DNA of 64,000 bases from Gemmiger formicilis (GTDB lineage Bacteria > Bacillota > Clostridia > Oscillospirales > Ruminococcaceae). The number at the start of each line of letters is the position of its first letter. The first letter of the stretch is position 1. Positions 33,801 through 42,435 of this stretch are shown here, piece by piece. The position numbers were made by a program, and so were the translations under genes. The stretch lies in the NCBI RefSeq assembly GCF_900167555.1, contig NZ_FUYF01000001.1:1-64000 (forward strand), in the 5' to 3' direction. The notes beneath the pieces were generated by a model. That model worked only from the letters and a program-made list of their open reading frames with translations, made no database searches and was not told the DNA's origin.

Positions 33801-36800
33801 CACAGCCCACAGCGGGAAAACATCTGGAAAAGACAGTCCGACTGGCACAAAAGAAACCACTTCCACCAAGACGGAACCAAACACCACCACCACCCCCACA
33901 CCGAGGAGGCCCCCCCAGACCGCACCGACACCGAAACGCACGACAGCCGCAAAACGGACCCTCACCACCCCCACGCCAGCGGCACCGGCCCCCAACGGGA
34001 AAGCCACAGAGCACAACTGACACAGACCCGCCAGAACCGCCCCGAGGAGACCCAACACCCGCGCACCCAGGCCAACACACTAACGAGCGGCGAGAACCAA
34101 GCCCTGGACCGCGACACAGACGCGGTCGACCCGCGCCCCGCAGAACCCCTGAACGGCGCCCACAAAAGCGGAACCGAAAACGCGCCCACCGCCCACCCAA
34201 ACCGGCGCCAACACGCACCCGACACGCCAGACCACACACGCACATACCTTACACAACACCATCCCCTCAAAAAACGAGAAAACGAGACAAAACAAAACGA
34301 AACCCACCAACATCAAGATAAGCGACACCAACGCCATGACGCCCCGGACGGACACACCCCACACCCAGGTCAGCCAGGGGAACATCAACGCCTACAAGCA
34401 CGCGGACAGCGTCACCCTCGAGATCGACACGCCCGCCCACTACCTGACCACCCACAGCGAGGACACAACGCCCAACACACGCGCCCACGTCGCCAAGAGC
34501 AAGATCAACCCCAACACCAAGCTCGCCAAGCAGGCAACCACCAACAGCACCAAGAGCACGACCGACGCATCCAAAAACATCCACGCCCACATCGCCAACC
34601 CGGAGGAGACCGCCGCGCCCAGCAACCTGCCCGACAACCCCGACAACGAGCAAAGAGACACCGACTCCATCCCCAAGCCCCACGCCAACGTGCACACCCG
34701 CGGCAAGACCGCCTCAAACACCCGCAACGCAACCGACACCACGTACCACAACAACGCCCACGGCACCACCACCAACAAGAACGCGGCCAGCAACAGCGAC
34801 CCCAACGCCGCAAACACGCCGGACTCCGGCCGCAACATCACCACCCACCAGCGGCCCATCACCCCGCACGCCGACATCCCGAAGGAACCCGCGGCCACCA
34901 AGCACAACGTGGAACCGCACCACCCCAGCCACGAAGCGCGGGAGCCAAAAAAGGCCGCCGCACACCAGTGCGCGCCCAGCGCACCGAACACCATCAAGAG
35001 CCGGAACCCGGCGGAGCGCACCAAGCCCGACGACCCGGCCCCCATCACCCACCGGACCCAGAACGAGACCAGCAGCAGCGAAGCGAAAAACCGGCAATAA
35101 ACGCACCAACACCAAACCCCCACGACGCGCCCCGACGGGAACATGGCCATACAAAAATAAACAAAAAACAAAAAGCACCGCAGCCTGAAACCGGAAAGAC
35201 AGGTGAGCAAAGTCACGGCAAACGAACCCACGGACCCCAGATACCCAACCAACCCCCCGACAAACTGCACAACACCCACGAAAGAAAAAAACCACCACAG
35301 ACCCGCCAGAACGGCGGAGCCGCAGCAGACCAGCAAACGCCCAAAGAACAAATCAAAGACCGCGACACTACCAACATACCAATCCCCAACAGAGCCCGCC
35401 CACAGCCGCAGCCCATAAAAACCCATAAAGGAGAGCAGACCCCATGGGACATCCAAAAGCGGTAAACCAAAAAACATAAACGGCTCAGCCAAAATTGCCA
35501 GAGGCGAACAAGACACCGCCGCCAAGACAAACGCCATAGCAGACAACGACCAAGAGCATCAGCGCAACAACCACCGGCAAGTATATGCTTGAAAAAAAAA
35601 CCCCAACGCCCAAAAGCGAGAAAAAAAAATGAAGGCCCGAGACACCGCGCCCCGCAAGTAAATCAGCAGCGCCGAGGACCCCGCCCTGGACACAAACCGG
35701 AACAGCGCCCACCACGTCGCCATACCGGATGCGCCCGACCAGCCAGACACCCACACGCAACACCGCAGCGCCCAAAGCAGCAACCCCCGCAGCGCGCAGC
35801 ACCGCCAGCAGATGATCAACACGAGAAACCAGAACGGGGTCCCAAAGAGAAAAGGAGCCAACACAAACCCCGGAAAAGAGCTGCCCAGCACCCAGAAAAC
35901 CACCGACGGTGTAGCGGACAAAAACCCAGCCCAGAACCCCACACACATCCCCCACAGCAACACGCACGCCCCCAGGGCCAGCGGCAGAGAGCACGTCAAG
36001 AACTACGCGAAGATAGCCAGCCCCCCCCACGAGGCGCCACCCCGCAAAAGGATGCCAAGCCCCAAGCCGACCACGAGGACCGACCACAGCACAGCCACCG
36101 CCGGACCGGCGGTCAGGCACCAGAGGGTCGGGAAGAGCCACGAAAAAAGGCCCAGAAACCCCGGAACCAGCATGCGGGCCCAGACCGTAGCGGCACCGAA
36201 CGACCACCCGCACGAAAAAAACCCAAGCACGAACAGCACGAAAGACAAAATAAGCGTCACGCCCCACAGCGACAGCGGCACAAAGCAGCCCACAACGATC
36301 CACAAACCCGAGACCCGGCCAACCCACGCACGGCGCCGCACAAGGAAGAAGGACAACAAAGCCGCAAAGACGGCCACCGCCCAGGTAAGCAGCCAAAATG
36401 CACGCACCCCCGCAACCGCGGGCAAACAGCATGGCGTAAACCACAGACCCCAACCACTCCGTCACGCCCCGGCCGAGGCCCACGGTGCAAAACGTCGTCA
36501 TCTGCGCCCAAACTAAATCAGAAATATAGCACCACAAGACCACACAGAGCAACTCCAGCGCATCCCAGCAAGAGCCCAGCACGAGCAGAGTCGACAACAC
36601 CCCCGTCAAAAAGAAAAAGAAAAGCGGCACCTCAAACTGTGCCGCGTACACCAACACCTGCGGCGCGAGGTTCACCACAGACCCGGCGGGAGATCCCACC
36701 CACAGCGCCGGACCAAACAGGGAGGCACGCGCCCCAACCCCCACCACAGCCGCCAACAGCAGCGACAGCAACAGAACGAACACGAAGCAAAACAAAATCG

Positions 36801-37141
36801 CGCAGAAAGGTTGCAAACCCAAAAACAACTCCAGAAAGCCACCGATCAAAACACCAAAACAGAAGACAAAAGAAAAGGGAGAGAAAGGAAGCAAAAGCGC
36901 CCGGCGGCGGGAATCGCGCGGCAAAAAAAATCGCCGCTATAGGGAGCACAATCCCCAACGCCCCGCAGAGCACAGCACCTTCCCACCAACAGCAAAATGG
37001 GCGCGGCGCCGAAAACGCGCCGATGAGGAGCAACAGCACAGGAAAGAACGCCGGCGGATTGCCAAACGGAAACGCACCCCGCAGCAACCCACCGCACACG
37101 GCAGCCACCCCCGAGGGGAAAGCCAAAAAAGGCTCCAAACT

Positions 37142-39178
37142 CAACAACCCTGCCGGCTCAAACAACCGACCCAACACATCGGAAAAAACCCACCGCACAG
37201 CGCACAGCAGATACGGGTACTCACCCAACAAGGCCTTGGCTCCGGCCCACACCACGCGCAACCCGCCGCACAACTCCAAAAAATCCGCCACCCGCAGCCG
37301 CGGCAGACCGTGCGGCGCAAAGCCAAACAAAGCACCCCCGCCACGGGCCGCCAGAGCAAACGACGCCACAACAAAACCATCCGACGGCACGCACAGGAAT
37401 TCCACCCACACGCCCACCCCGCAGGAGCCGTCCACCCAAACCAGAAGAAAGCAGCAAACAGCTCCCACGCGCCCCACGCGCCCGCCCAGCGGGGGCAGAC
37501 CCGACACGCCGAAAAAATCCCAAAAAACAATCACCACCACCATCGCCCTCCAAAAAAAAACGCCGACCGCGATGACGCTCCGCAAAACAAGCACGTCCAC
37601 ACAACCGGCCTGGAATCCCGCCAACACAACCGCCGTAACACAGCGCACAAGCGTACCGGAAAACACGACAAAGCGACACTACGGCACCAAAGAAAAAGAA
37701 ATAGCGCTAAAAAACCCAAAAAAAAACAACACAGCACCCAGGGCGGCGCGGACCAAAAGGGCCGAACAGAACAAGAAGACACAAAGCCCCCACAAGATCC
37801 GATGATACAGAAAACCGGACATAAAGAGGAGCTTTTGCAAAGGAAACAACAAAGTACGGAGAAAACGACCCCAAAACCCAACCACAACAAAAACCAAAAG
37901 ATCCAGGTCGCCGTACATGAGCAGCCCCAGCGTGCGCGGGATGGGCGTGGCGCTCATGACCAGCAGGTGCGGGCTTTGTGCCTTGCCCGCCAACAGGCCG
38001 CGCTGCCGCACGCCGAAGCGGTGCTGCTCGTCCACGATGGCGAGGCCGAGATTTTTAAATTCCACGGTGTCGGTCAGCACGGCATGCGTACCTACGACTA
38101 AATTTGCCCGCCCATCGGCGATAGCCTCCAGCGCGATGCGCTTCTCCTTCGCTTTCATGCCGCCGACCAGCAGCGTGACGTTGACGCCGAACGGCTCGAG
38201 CCGGTCCGCCAGCGTGGCGGCGTGCTGGCGGGCTAAAATTTCCGTGGGGGCCAGCATGGCGCTCTGCCAGCCGTTCTGCGCGGCAAACCAGATGGCCGCG
38301 GCGGCCACCAGCGTTTTGCCGCTGCCGACGTCGCCCTGCAAAAGCCGGTTCATCGGCACGTCGCCGCAGAGATCGGCCAGAATTTCCTCGGTGGAGCGCT
38401 TTTGCGCACCGGTGGGCGGGTACGGCAGGCTGCGCCAGAACGGGCCGAGGTCCAGCGGGTGCATGGGGGCGCTGGTCTTGCGCCGCCCGTGGCTGCGCAG
38501 CAGGAAGATGCCGATTTGGAGCAGGTACAGCTCCTCGAAAATCAGCCGCCGCCGCGCCGCGGCAAGGTCGTCCGCGTTTTTGGGCGCGTGGATGCCCCGC
38601 ACGGCCTGCGCCTTGGCGGGCATCCGGTAGCGGGTCAGCAGCTCGGGCGGCAGCGGGTCCACAAGCTGGTCCGCGAACGCCAGCGCTGCATGGGCACAGC
38701 TGGCGTGGCGGCTGGCGGGCAGACCGTCGGTGCCGGGATAGACCGCCACAAACGGGCAGTCAGCGACCTGAGCCTCGGTGCGCACCAGCGGGTGCAGCAG
38801 CTCGCGGCGGGTCAGCGCCCCGCCGATGCGGCCCTCAAAGTAGTAGGTCTCCCCCACTTCCAGTTTGTCCGCCGCGTAGGGCGCATTGAACCACGACAGT
38901 GCCAGAATGCCGGAATCGTCCGCCGCCAGCACCCGGTTCATGACCCGCCCGCCCTTGACGCGCCGGGCAGGCTCCTTTTGCAGCACGGTTGCGCGGACGC
39001 AGCATTCCACGTCATACGGCGCGGACACGACGGTGTAGGGCTGCGTGTAGTCGATGTATTTGCGCGGATAGCACAAAAGCAGGTCGCGGATCGTGAGGAT
39101 GCCGAGCTTCTCAAATTTTTTGGCGAAGGCCGGGCCAACGCCCTTGAGAAATTGGACGGAATCGTTGATGGTGGGCAT
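37142..39178 (-). CDS. recG: ATP-dependent DNA helicase RecG; C-terminal third lies in corrupted block
   Basis: RecG remodels stalled forks and Holliday junctions. The clean part (37901-39178) has the wedge/OB domain (about 1-230), Walker A GDVGSGKT, motif Ia LAPTEILA, the DEQH box (VDEQHRFGV) and motif III MSATPIPRT. Inside the block the same frame continues, ignoring a spurious TAG at 37679-37681: SVIAVGV (37559-37579) for STVIEVGV, GGRVGRVG (37463-37486) for RGRVGRG, SDGF (37373-37384) and HGLPRLRVAD (37283-37312), all at family spacing. The original protein would end near 37142, about 678 residues, normal. The start at 39178 follows AAAGGAGG. The end coordinate is approximate. Confidence 0.88.
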
Positions 39179-39261
39179 GGGAGCCTCCTTTCTTTGGGAT
39201 GGCGGGCGGTTGGCAGGAAATGGGCAGTGACGCAAGGCAGCGGGAACGAAAGCGGTATACC

Positions 39262-39301
39262 AAAAAAGGCGAACTCGGAACATCCCCAAATTCGCCTTTT
39301 T
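39262..39301 (-). terminator. Terminator of asp23-fakA
   Basis: A ggcgaa/ttcgcc stem with A/T runs on both sides (39262-39273 with 39291-39301) lies 18 bases after the fakA stop. It separates fakA from recG. Confidence 0.7.
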
Positions 39302-39319
39302 AATGTTATAACGTCCGAA

Positions 39320-41005
39320 TTACTCCACAGAGATCATGTAGTAGTACACGGGCTGGCCGCCGCTGATGTGGCTGACCTCAATGTTGCCGCCGCACTTGGT
39401 GCGCACCAGATCGGTCGTCTTTTCGGCGTCCTCGTCGCTGACGTCGCAGCCGGAAATGACCGTGATGAACTGGGTGTCCTTCTTCTTCATGGAGCGGGCC
39501 AGACGATAGGTCATCTTGACCAGGTCGGTGCCGGTGGCAACGATTTTGCCGTTCTCCAGCGCCATGATCTCGCCCTTCTTGATGGGCTTGCCGTCAAACT
39601 CGCTGTCACGGGCGGCATAGGTGATCAGACCCGTGCTGACGCGGTCCGCCGCCTGCATCATGGCAACGGCGTTCTCCTCCGGCTTCAGGTCGGGATCAAA
39701 GTTCAGCATGGCGGTCATGCCCTGGGGCACGGTGCGGGTGGGCAGCACGATGACCTTGCGGTCCGCGAGCTTCTGCGCCTGCTCGGACGCCATGATGATG
39801 TTCTTGTTGTTGGGCAGAACGAGCACGGTCTTGGCGGGCACGCTCTGGATGGCGGCGAGGATGTCCTCGGTGGAGGGGTTCATCGTCTGGCCGCCGCTGA
39901 CAACCGCGTCCACGCCTAGGTCGCCGAACACAGCCTTCAGGCCCTCGCCCGCGGCCACGGCCACAAAGCCGTACTCGCGCTCGGGGTCAACGGCGGCGTA
40001 GGGGAACTCGCTGTCCTTCTTCTCCTCGGCCTCGGCCTGCTTCTCCAGACCCTTCGCCTGCTTCTGGCGGGCGAGGAACTGCTCGTGCATGTTTTCAATT
40101 TTAAAATTGGTCAGGTAGCCGTACTTGATGGCCTCGCTCAGCATCATGCCGGGGTCGGAGGTGTGGACATGGCAGTTGGCAACATCGTCGTCCTCGATCA
40201 CAACAACGGAGTCACCGTTGGACTCAAGGAAGGCGCGCAGGCGGGTAACGCTGGCATCGGCATCCTTGTGCAGCAGGAACTGGGTGCAGTAGCCGTTTTT
40301 GATGTCCTCGACCTTCATCAGGTCGTCGGCAAAAACACCCTTGCCTGCGGCTTCGCTGGATACCTTGGGCTTGGCGGCGACCTCGGCACCGGCGATGATC
40401 TCGCCGCCGTCGAACACCTGCTTCATGCCCTCAAAGATCAGCATGATGCCCTGACCGCCGGCGTCCACGACACCGGCCTTTTTCAGCACGGGCAGCAGGT
40501 TCGGGGTGTCGTCCAGCGCGGCCTGACCGGCCTGCAGCGTGGCGTCCCACATGGCAGGAACGTCCAGCTCGGTGCACTCGGCGGCCTTCTCGGCAGCCAG
40601 ACGGGAGACGGTCAGGATCGTGCCCTCGGTGGGCTTCATGACGGCCTTGTAGGCGGCCTCGACGCCCTGCTGCAAGGCGGCAGCCAGGTCAGCGGAGGAT
40701 GCCTCGGTCTTGTCCTTCAGCGCCTTGGAGAAGCCGCGGAACAAAAGGCTCGTGATAACGCCGGAGTTGCCGCGGGCACCGCGCAGCATGGCGGAGGCAG
40801 CGGTCTTGCTGGCCTCGGCCACGGTGCAGCTGTCGGGCATGGCCTCAAGCTCGGCGCGAGCGGCGCCGATGGTCATGCTCATGTTCGTGCCGGTATCACC
40901 GTCCGGAACGGGGAAAACGTTCAGCTCATCCACGCGGGTGCGCTGGTTGGCAATGTTGTTGGCGCCGGAAAGAATGGCGTCGCGCAGGGTCTGGCCAGTA
41001 ATCAT
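39320..41005 (-). CDS. fakA: Fatty acid kinase FakA / DAK2-domain protein
   Basis: The ATP-binding subunit of fatty acid kinase, which phosphorylates FakB-bound fatty acids for phospholipid synthesis. The N-terminal DhaL/DAK2 domain (about residues 1-200) has VPDGDTGTNM (Mg-ATP binding Asp cluster), a LRGARGNSG loop and the DAGGQG motif. The middle and C-terminal domains (about 230-561) contain NCHVHT and the PNNKNI stretch typical of the family. A charged linker rich in Lys and Glu (about residues 315-330) separates the two halves. The start at 41005 follows AGGTG; an earlier ATG overlaps that binding site. It lies 39 bases after asp23, the usual Firmicute pairing. No FakB is in this window. 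Confidence 0.92.
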   Translation of the reverse strand: MITGQTLRDAILSGANNIANQRTRVDELNVFPVPDGDTGTNMSMTIGAARAELEAMPDSCTVAEASKTAASAMLRGARGNSGVITSLLFRGFSKALKDKTEASSADLAAALQQGVEAAYKAVMKPTEGTILTVSRLAAEKAAECTELDVPAMWDATLQAGQAALDDTPNLLPVLKKAGVVDAGGQGIMLIFEGMKQVFDGGEIIAGAEVAAKPKVSSEAAGKGVFADDLMKVEDIKNGYCTQFLLHKDADASVTRLRAFLESNGDSVVVIEDDDVANCHVHTSDPGMMLSEAIKYGYLTNFKIENMHEQFLARQKQAKGLEKQAEAEEKKDSEFPYAAVDPEREYGFVAVAAGEGLKAVFGDLGVDAVVSGGQTMNPSTEDILAAIQSVPAKTVLVLPNNKNIIMASEQAQKLADRKVIVLPTRTVPQGMTAMLNFDPDLKPEENAVAMMQAADRVSTGLITYAARDSEFDGKPIKKGEIMALENGKIVATGTDLVKMTYRLARSMKKKDTQFITVISGCDVSDEDAEKTTDLVRTKCGGNIEVSHISGGQPVYYYMISVE

Positions 41006-41044
41006 GGTTTCGTTACACCTCATATTTTTTGGGTAAAACAGTCT

Positions 41045-41398
41045 TTAGTCGGCAATGACGTCGTCCACGTAGACATCGATGCGGGCGACCTTTAAGCCGG
41101 TGGCAAGTTCAACTTCGTCCTTGACGCGGTGGGTGATGCTTTGGGTGATGGTCGAGATGTTCAGACCGAACCCGACCTTGATATGCAGGGCGATGACCAG
41201 CTTGCCGGCCTCCTGCGTGACGGTGACGCCCTTCGGCGGCAGGCTGCCGGTGCGCAGGGCGCTGCGCACAACGCTTTCAGCCGGGGCCTGACCCATGGCG
41301 GCAATGCCGTAGCACTGCTTGGCGGCCTGCTCCACCAGGCCGGAGAAGTAGTCATTCGTCAGCGAAATATGTCCATAGGGATTGACCTTGGTGATCAT
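41045..41398 (-). CDS. Asp23/Gls24 family envelope-stress protein
   Basis: A 117-residue Asp23-fold protein of the short form found next to fakA (YloU type). It starts MITKVNPYGHISLTNDY and has the core VTQEAGKLVIALHIKVGFG and a late RVKDEVELATGL helix. It is thought to act at the membrane in envelope homeostasis. GGAGG lies 8 bases before the ATG. It is the first gene of asp23-fakA. Confidence 0.88.
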   Translation of the reverse strand: MITKVNPYGHISLTNDYFSGLVEQAAKQCYGIAAMGQAPAESVVRSALRTGSLPPKGVTVTQEAGKLVIALHIKVGFGLNISTITQSITHRVKDEVELATGLKVARIDVYVDDVIAD

Positions 41399-41464
41399 CT
41401 GCGATCCTCCTTTTCAGGGTTAGCTGCGGCTAAACCCGCAGCTGTACTATATGAATCTTTAGCT

Positions 41465-41493
41465 ATTATACACCATTTTTCCCTGCTTGAACA
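41465..41493 (-). promoter_or_regulatory. Probable promoter of asp23-fakA
   Basis: A perfect TATAAT (complement of 41465-41470) lies about 65 bases before asp23. The -35 region at 17 bases (TGTTCA) is poor, so the call rests mainly on the -10 box. The rest of 41400-41617 holds only this and the leader of the divergent CBS gene. Confidence 0.45.
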
Positions 41494-41617
41494 GGGCATT
41501 TCGGAGAAATTTATTTTGGCGCGTGGATTTAACATTCCATTCACAAAGTTTACAGCGCAAGAGTATATACTGTTTACAGAAGTATGACAACCTTACCAAA
41601 GGAGCTCGGTTTAAACC

Positions 41618-42064
41618 ATGAACCTTTTATTCTTTTTGACACCCAAGCAGGACGTCCTGTACATTTACGAGGATTTCACCCTGCGCCAGACGCTGGAAAA
41701 ATGGTCCAACCAGCGCTACGCCACCATCCCTGTTCTGAAGCGCAACGGCGAGTATGTCGGCAGCATCACCGAGGGCGACATCCTCTGGGGCATGAAAAAT
41801 CTGCACGGGCTGGACCTTGAAGCCAGCGAGGACGTGCCGATTTCCAGCTTCCCCCGCCGCCGCGATTACAAGGCCGTTACCGTGACCACCGACATGCCGA
41901 CGCTTTTAAAGGCAGCCATCGAACAGAACTTTGTGCCGGTGGTGGATGACCGCAATGTGTTCATCGGCATGGTGCGCCGTACCGTGTTGCTGCGGGAGCT
42001 GTACGACAAATATACGACCCTGCCGACGGATAAGCGCTTCAAGGGCAGCCACCCGCCGATGTAA
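41618..42064 (+). CDS. Tandem CBS-domain protein, CbpB/YkuL type
   Basis: A 148-residue stand-alone pair of CBS domains (about residues 18-62 and 80-130). It resembles the c-di-AMP-binding CbpB/YkuL proteins of Firmicutes, which sense nucleotides in the cytoplasm. Visible signatures are the first-repeat IPVLKRNGEYVGSITEGDIL and the second-repeat VPVVDDRNVFIGMVRR. AAAGGAG lies about 12 bases before the ATG. It is divergent from asp23-fakA and is followed by a terminator. The ligand is inferred from family resemblance only. Confidence 0.82.
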   Translation: MNLLFFLTPKQDVLYIYEDFTLRQTLEKWSNQRYATIPVLKRNGEYVGSITEGDILWGMKNLHGLDLEASEDVPISSFPRRRDYKAVTVTTDMPTLLKAAIEQNFVPVVDDRNVFIGMVRRTVLLRELYDKYTTLPTDKRFKGSHPPM

Positions 42065-42068
42065 GGGC

Positions 42069-42097
42069 TTGCAATCCGCCGCGCGTTGCGGTATAAT
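42069..42097 (+). promoter_or_regulatory. Promoter upstream of the dead C26 gene
   Basis: TTGCAA (42069-42074), 17 bases, then a perfect TATAAT (42092-42097), pointing at the gene remnant. The hairpin at 42109 lies just downstream of the predicted start point. Confidence 0.6.
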
Positions 42098-42108
42098 CAG
42101 CACAACGG

Positions 42109-42141
42109 ACAGAGAGGTCGCACAGGACTTCTCTGTTTTAT
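42109..42141 (+). terminator. Terminator of the CBS gene or attenuator
   Basis: An 11-bp stem (42109-42119 with 42126-42136, one G-T pair) is followed by ttttattttttt. It ends transcripts from the CBS gene and would also stop transcripts from the promoter at 42069. Confidence 0.7.
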
Positions 42142-42160
42142 TTTTTACAGTGAGGTGTGA

Positions 42161-42331
42161 ACGCTTGCGCCGGGGCTGGCGGCTATGGCCGTCTCGGAGG
42201 ATGGACTGACGGAGGCCGTATGCCTGGCGGATAAAAGGTTCGTCTGGGCTGTGCAGTGGCACCCCGAATTTTCGTTCCGCGTGAATGAGGACAGCCGAAA
42301 GATTTTTAAGGCGCTTATAGAAAGCTGCTGA
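42161..42331 (+). pseudogene. C-terminal remnant of a C26 gamma-glutamyl hydrolase (PuuD-like)
   Basis: From 42161 to the TGA at 42329-42331 the frame reads the last 56 residues of a class-I glutamine-amidotransferase-like peptidase of family C26. It runs LAPGLAAMAVSEDG, then EAVCLADKRFVWAVQWHPEF with the catalytic His and Glu of Q-W-H-P-E, then a closing helix. No start codon, no nucleophile-Cys domain and no room for them exist upstream; the preceding bases are a terminator hairpin. This is a truncated gene left after deletion. The only Met (42185) has no binding site. Confidence 0.82.
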
Positions 42332-42340
42332 AACAAAAAG

Positions 42341-42379
42341 CCGCTGCAGCACAGGCTTCTGTGCTGCAGCGGTTTTTTT
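42341..42379. terminator. Bidirectional terminator
   Basis: A perfect 14-bp stem (42341-42354 with 42359-42372) has loop gctt. Seven T follow on the right and an A-rich run precedes on the left, so it serves both the remnant on the plus strand and the GLUG gene converging from the right. Confidence 0.88.
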
Positions 42380-42435
42380 GTGCGAGGCATCTGCCGTATG
42401 CGCGGGTCGATGACGAGCATCGGCCCGGCAGGGCC

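Larger units (their letters stand above)
11321..37900. other. 26.6 kb T-depleted block: unreadable genomic sequence, no trustworthy genes
   Basis: The plus strand is rich in C and A and nearly free of T (3, 2 and 1 T in the sampled lines starting 18241, 31981 and 12841, against 10 in the line starting 10321). Because the minus strand then lacks A, stop codons vanish and frames of hundreds of codons appear in several phases at once, all rich in V, L, F, G, W, C and R. The plus strand gives matching frames rich in P, T, H, K, N and Q. None of these is a gene as written. Both flanking genes (pepV, recG) continue into the block in frame, and intergenic repeats are still recognisable inside it, so it looks like normal chromosome with dense substitutions and few length changes. 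Short stretches read almost like protein on the minus strand, for instance near 15000-15300, 18870-19060 and 20630-21100. No family could be named there. Confidence 0.85.

Noticed and set aside
34336-35100. Plus-strand frame with strong third-position C, looking codon-biased
   Set aside because: The opposite strand has equal third-position bias in a phase that fits a membrane protein, so the signal cannot be assigned to a strand. It probably reflects a hidden real gene, but none can be named.
36050-37100. rsmD and coaD downstream of recG, the common gene order
   Set aside because: Some short echoes can be seen (an M-R-x-V start at 37097, a V-x-D...S-G pattern), but the spacing does not fit both genes and the matches are near chance. 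Not annotated.
37679-37681. Stop codon that would make recG a pseudogene
   Set aside because: The same frame resumes with recognisable RecG motifs beyond it, so the stop is part of the corruption.
11321-37900. Prophage, integrative element or biosynthetic island
   Set aside because: There is no integrase, attachment repeat or tRNA at the borders, and both interrupted genes continue in frame into the block instead of being split by inserted DNA.
11321-37900. Hypermutation by a deaminase or a diversity-generating retroelement
   Set aside because: Inferred changes include transversions of all kinds over 26 kb. Known systems give one transition class or act on about 100 bp. Kept only as a remote alternative.
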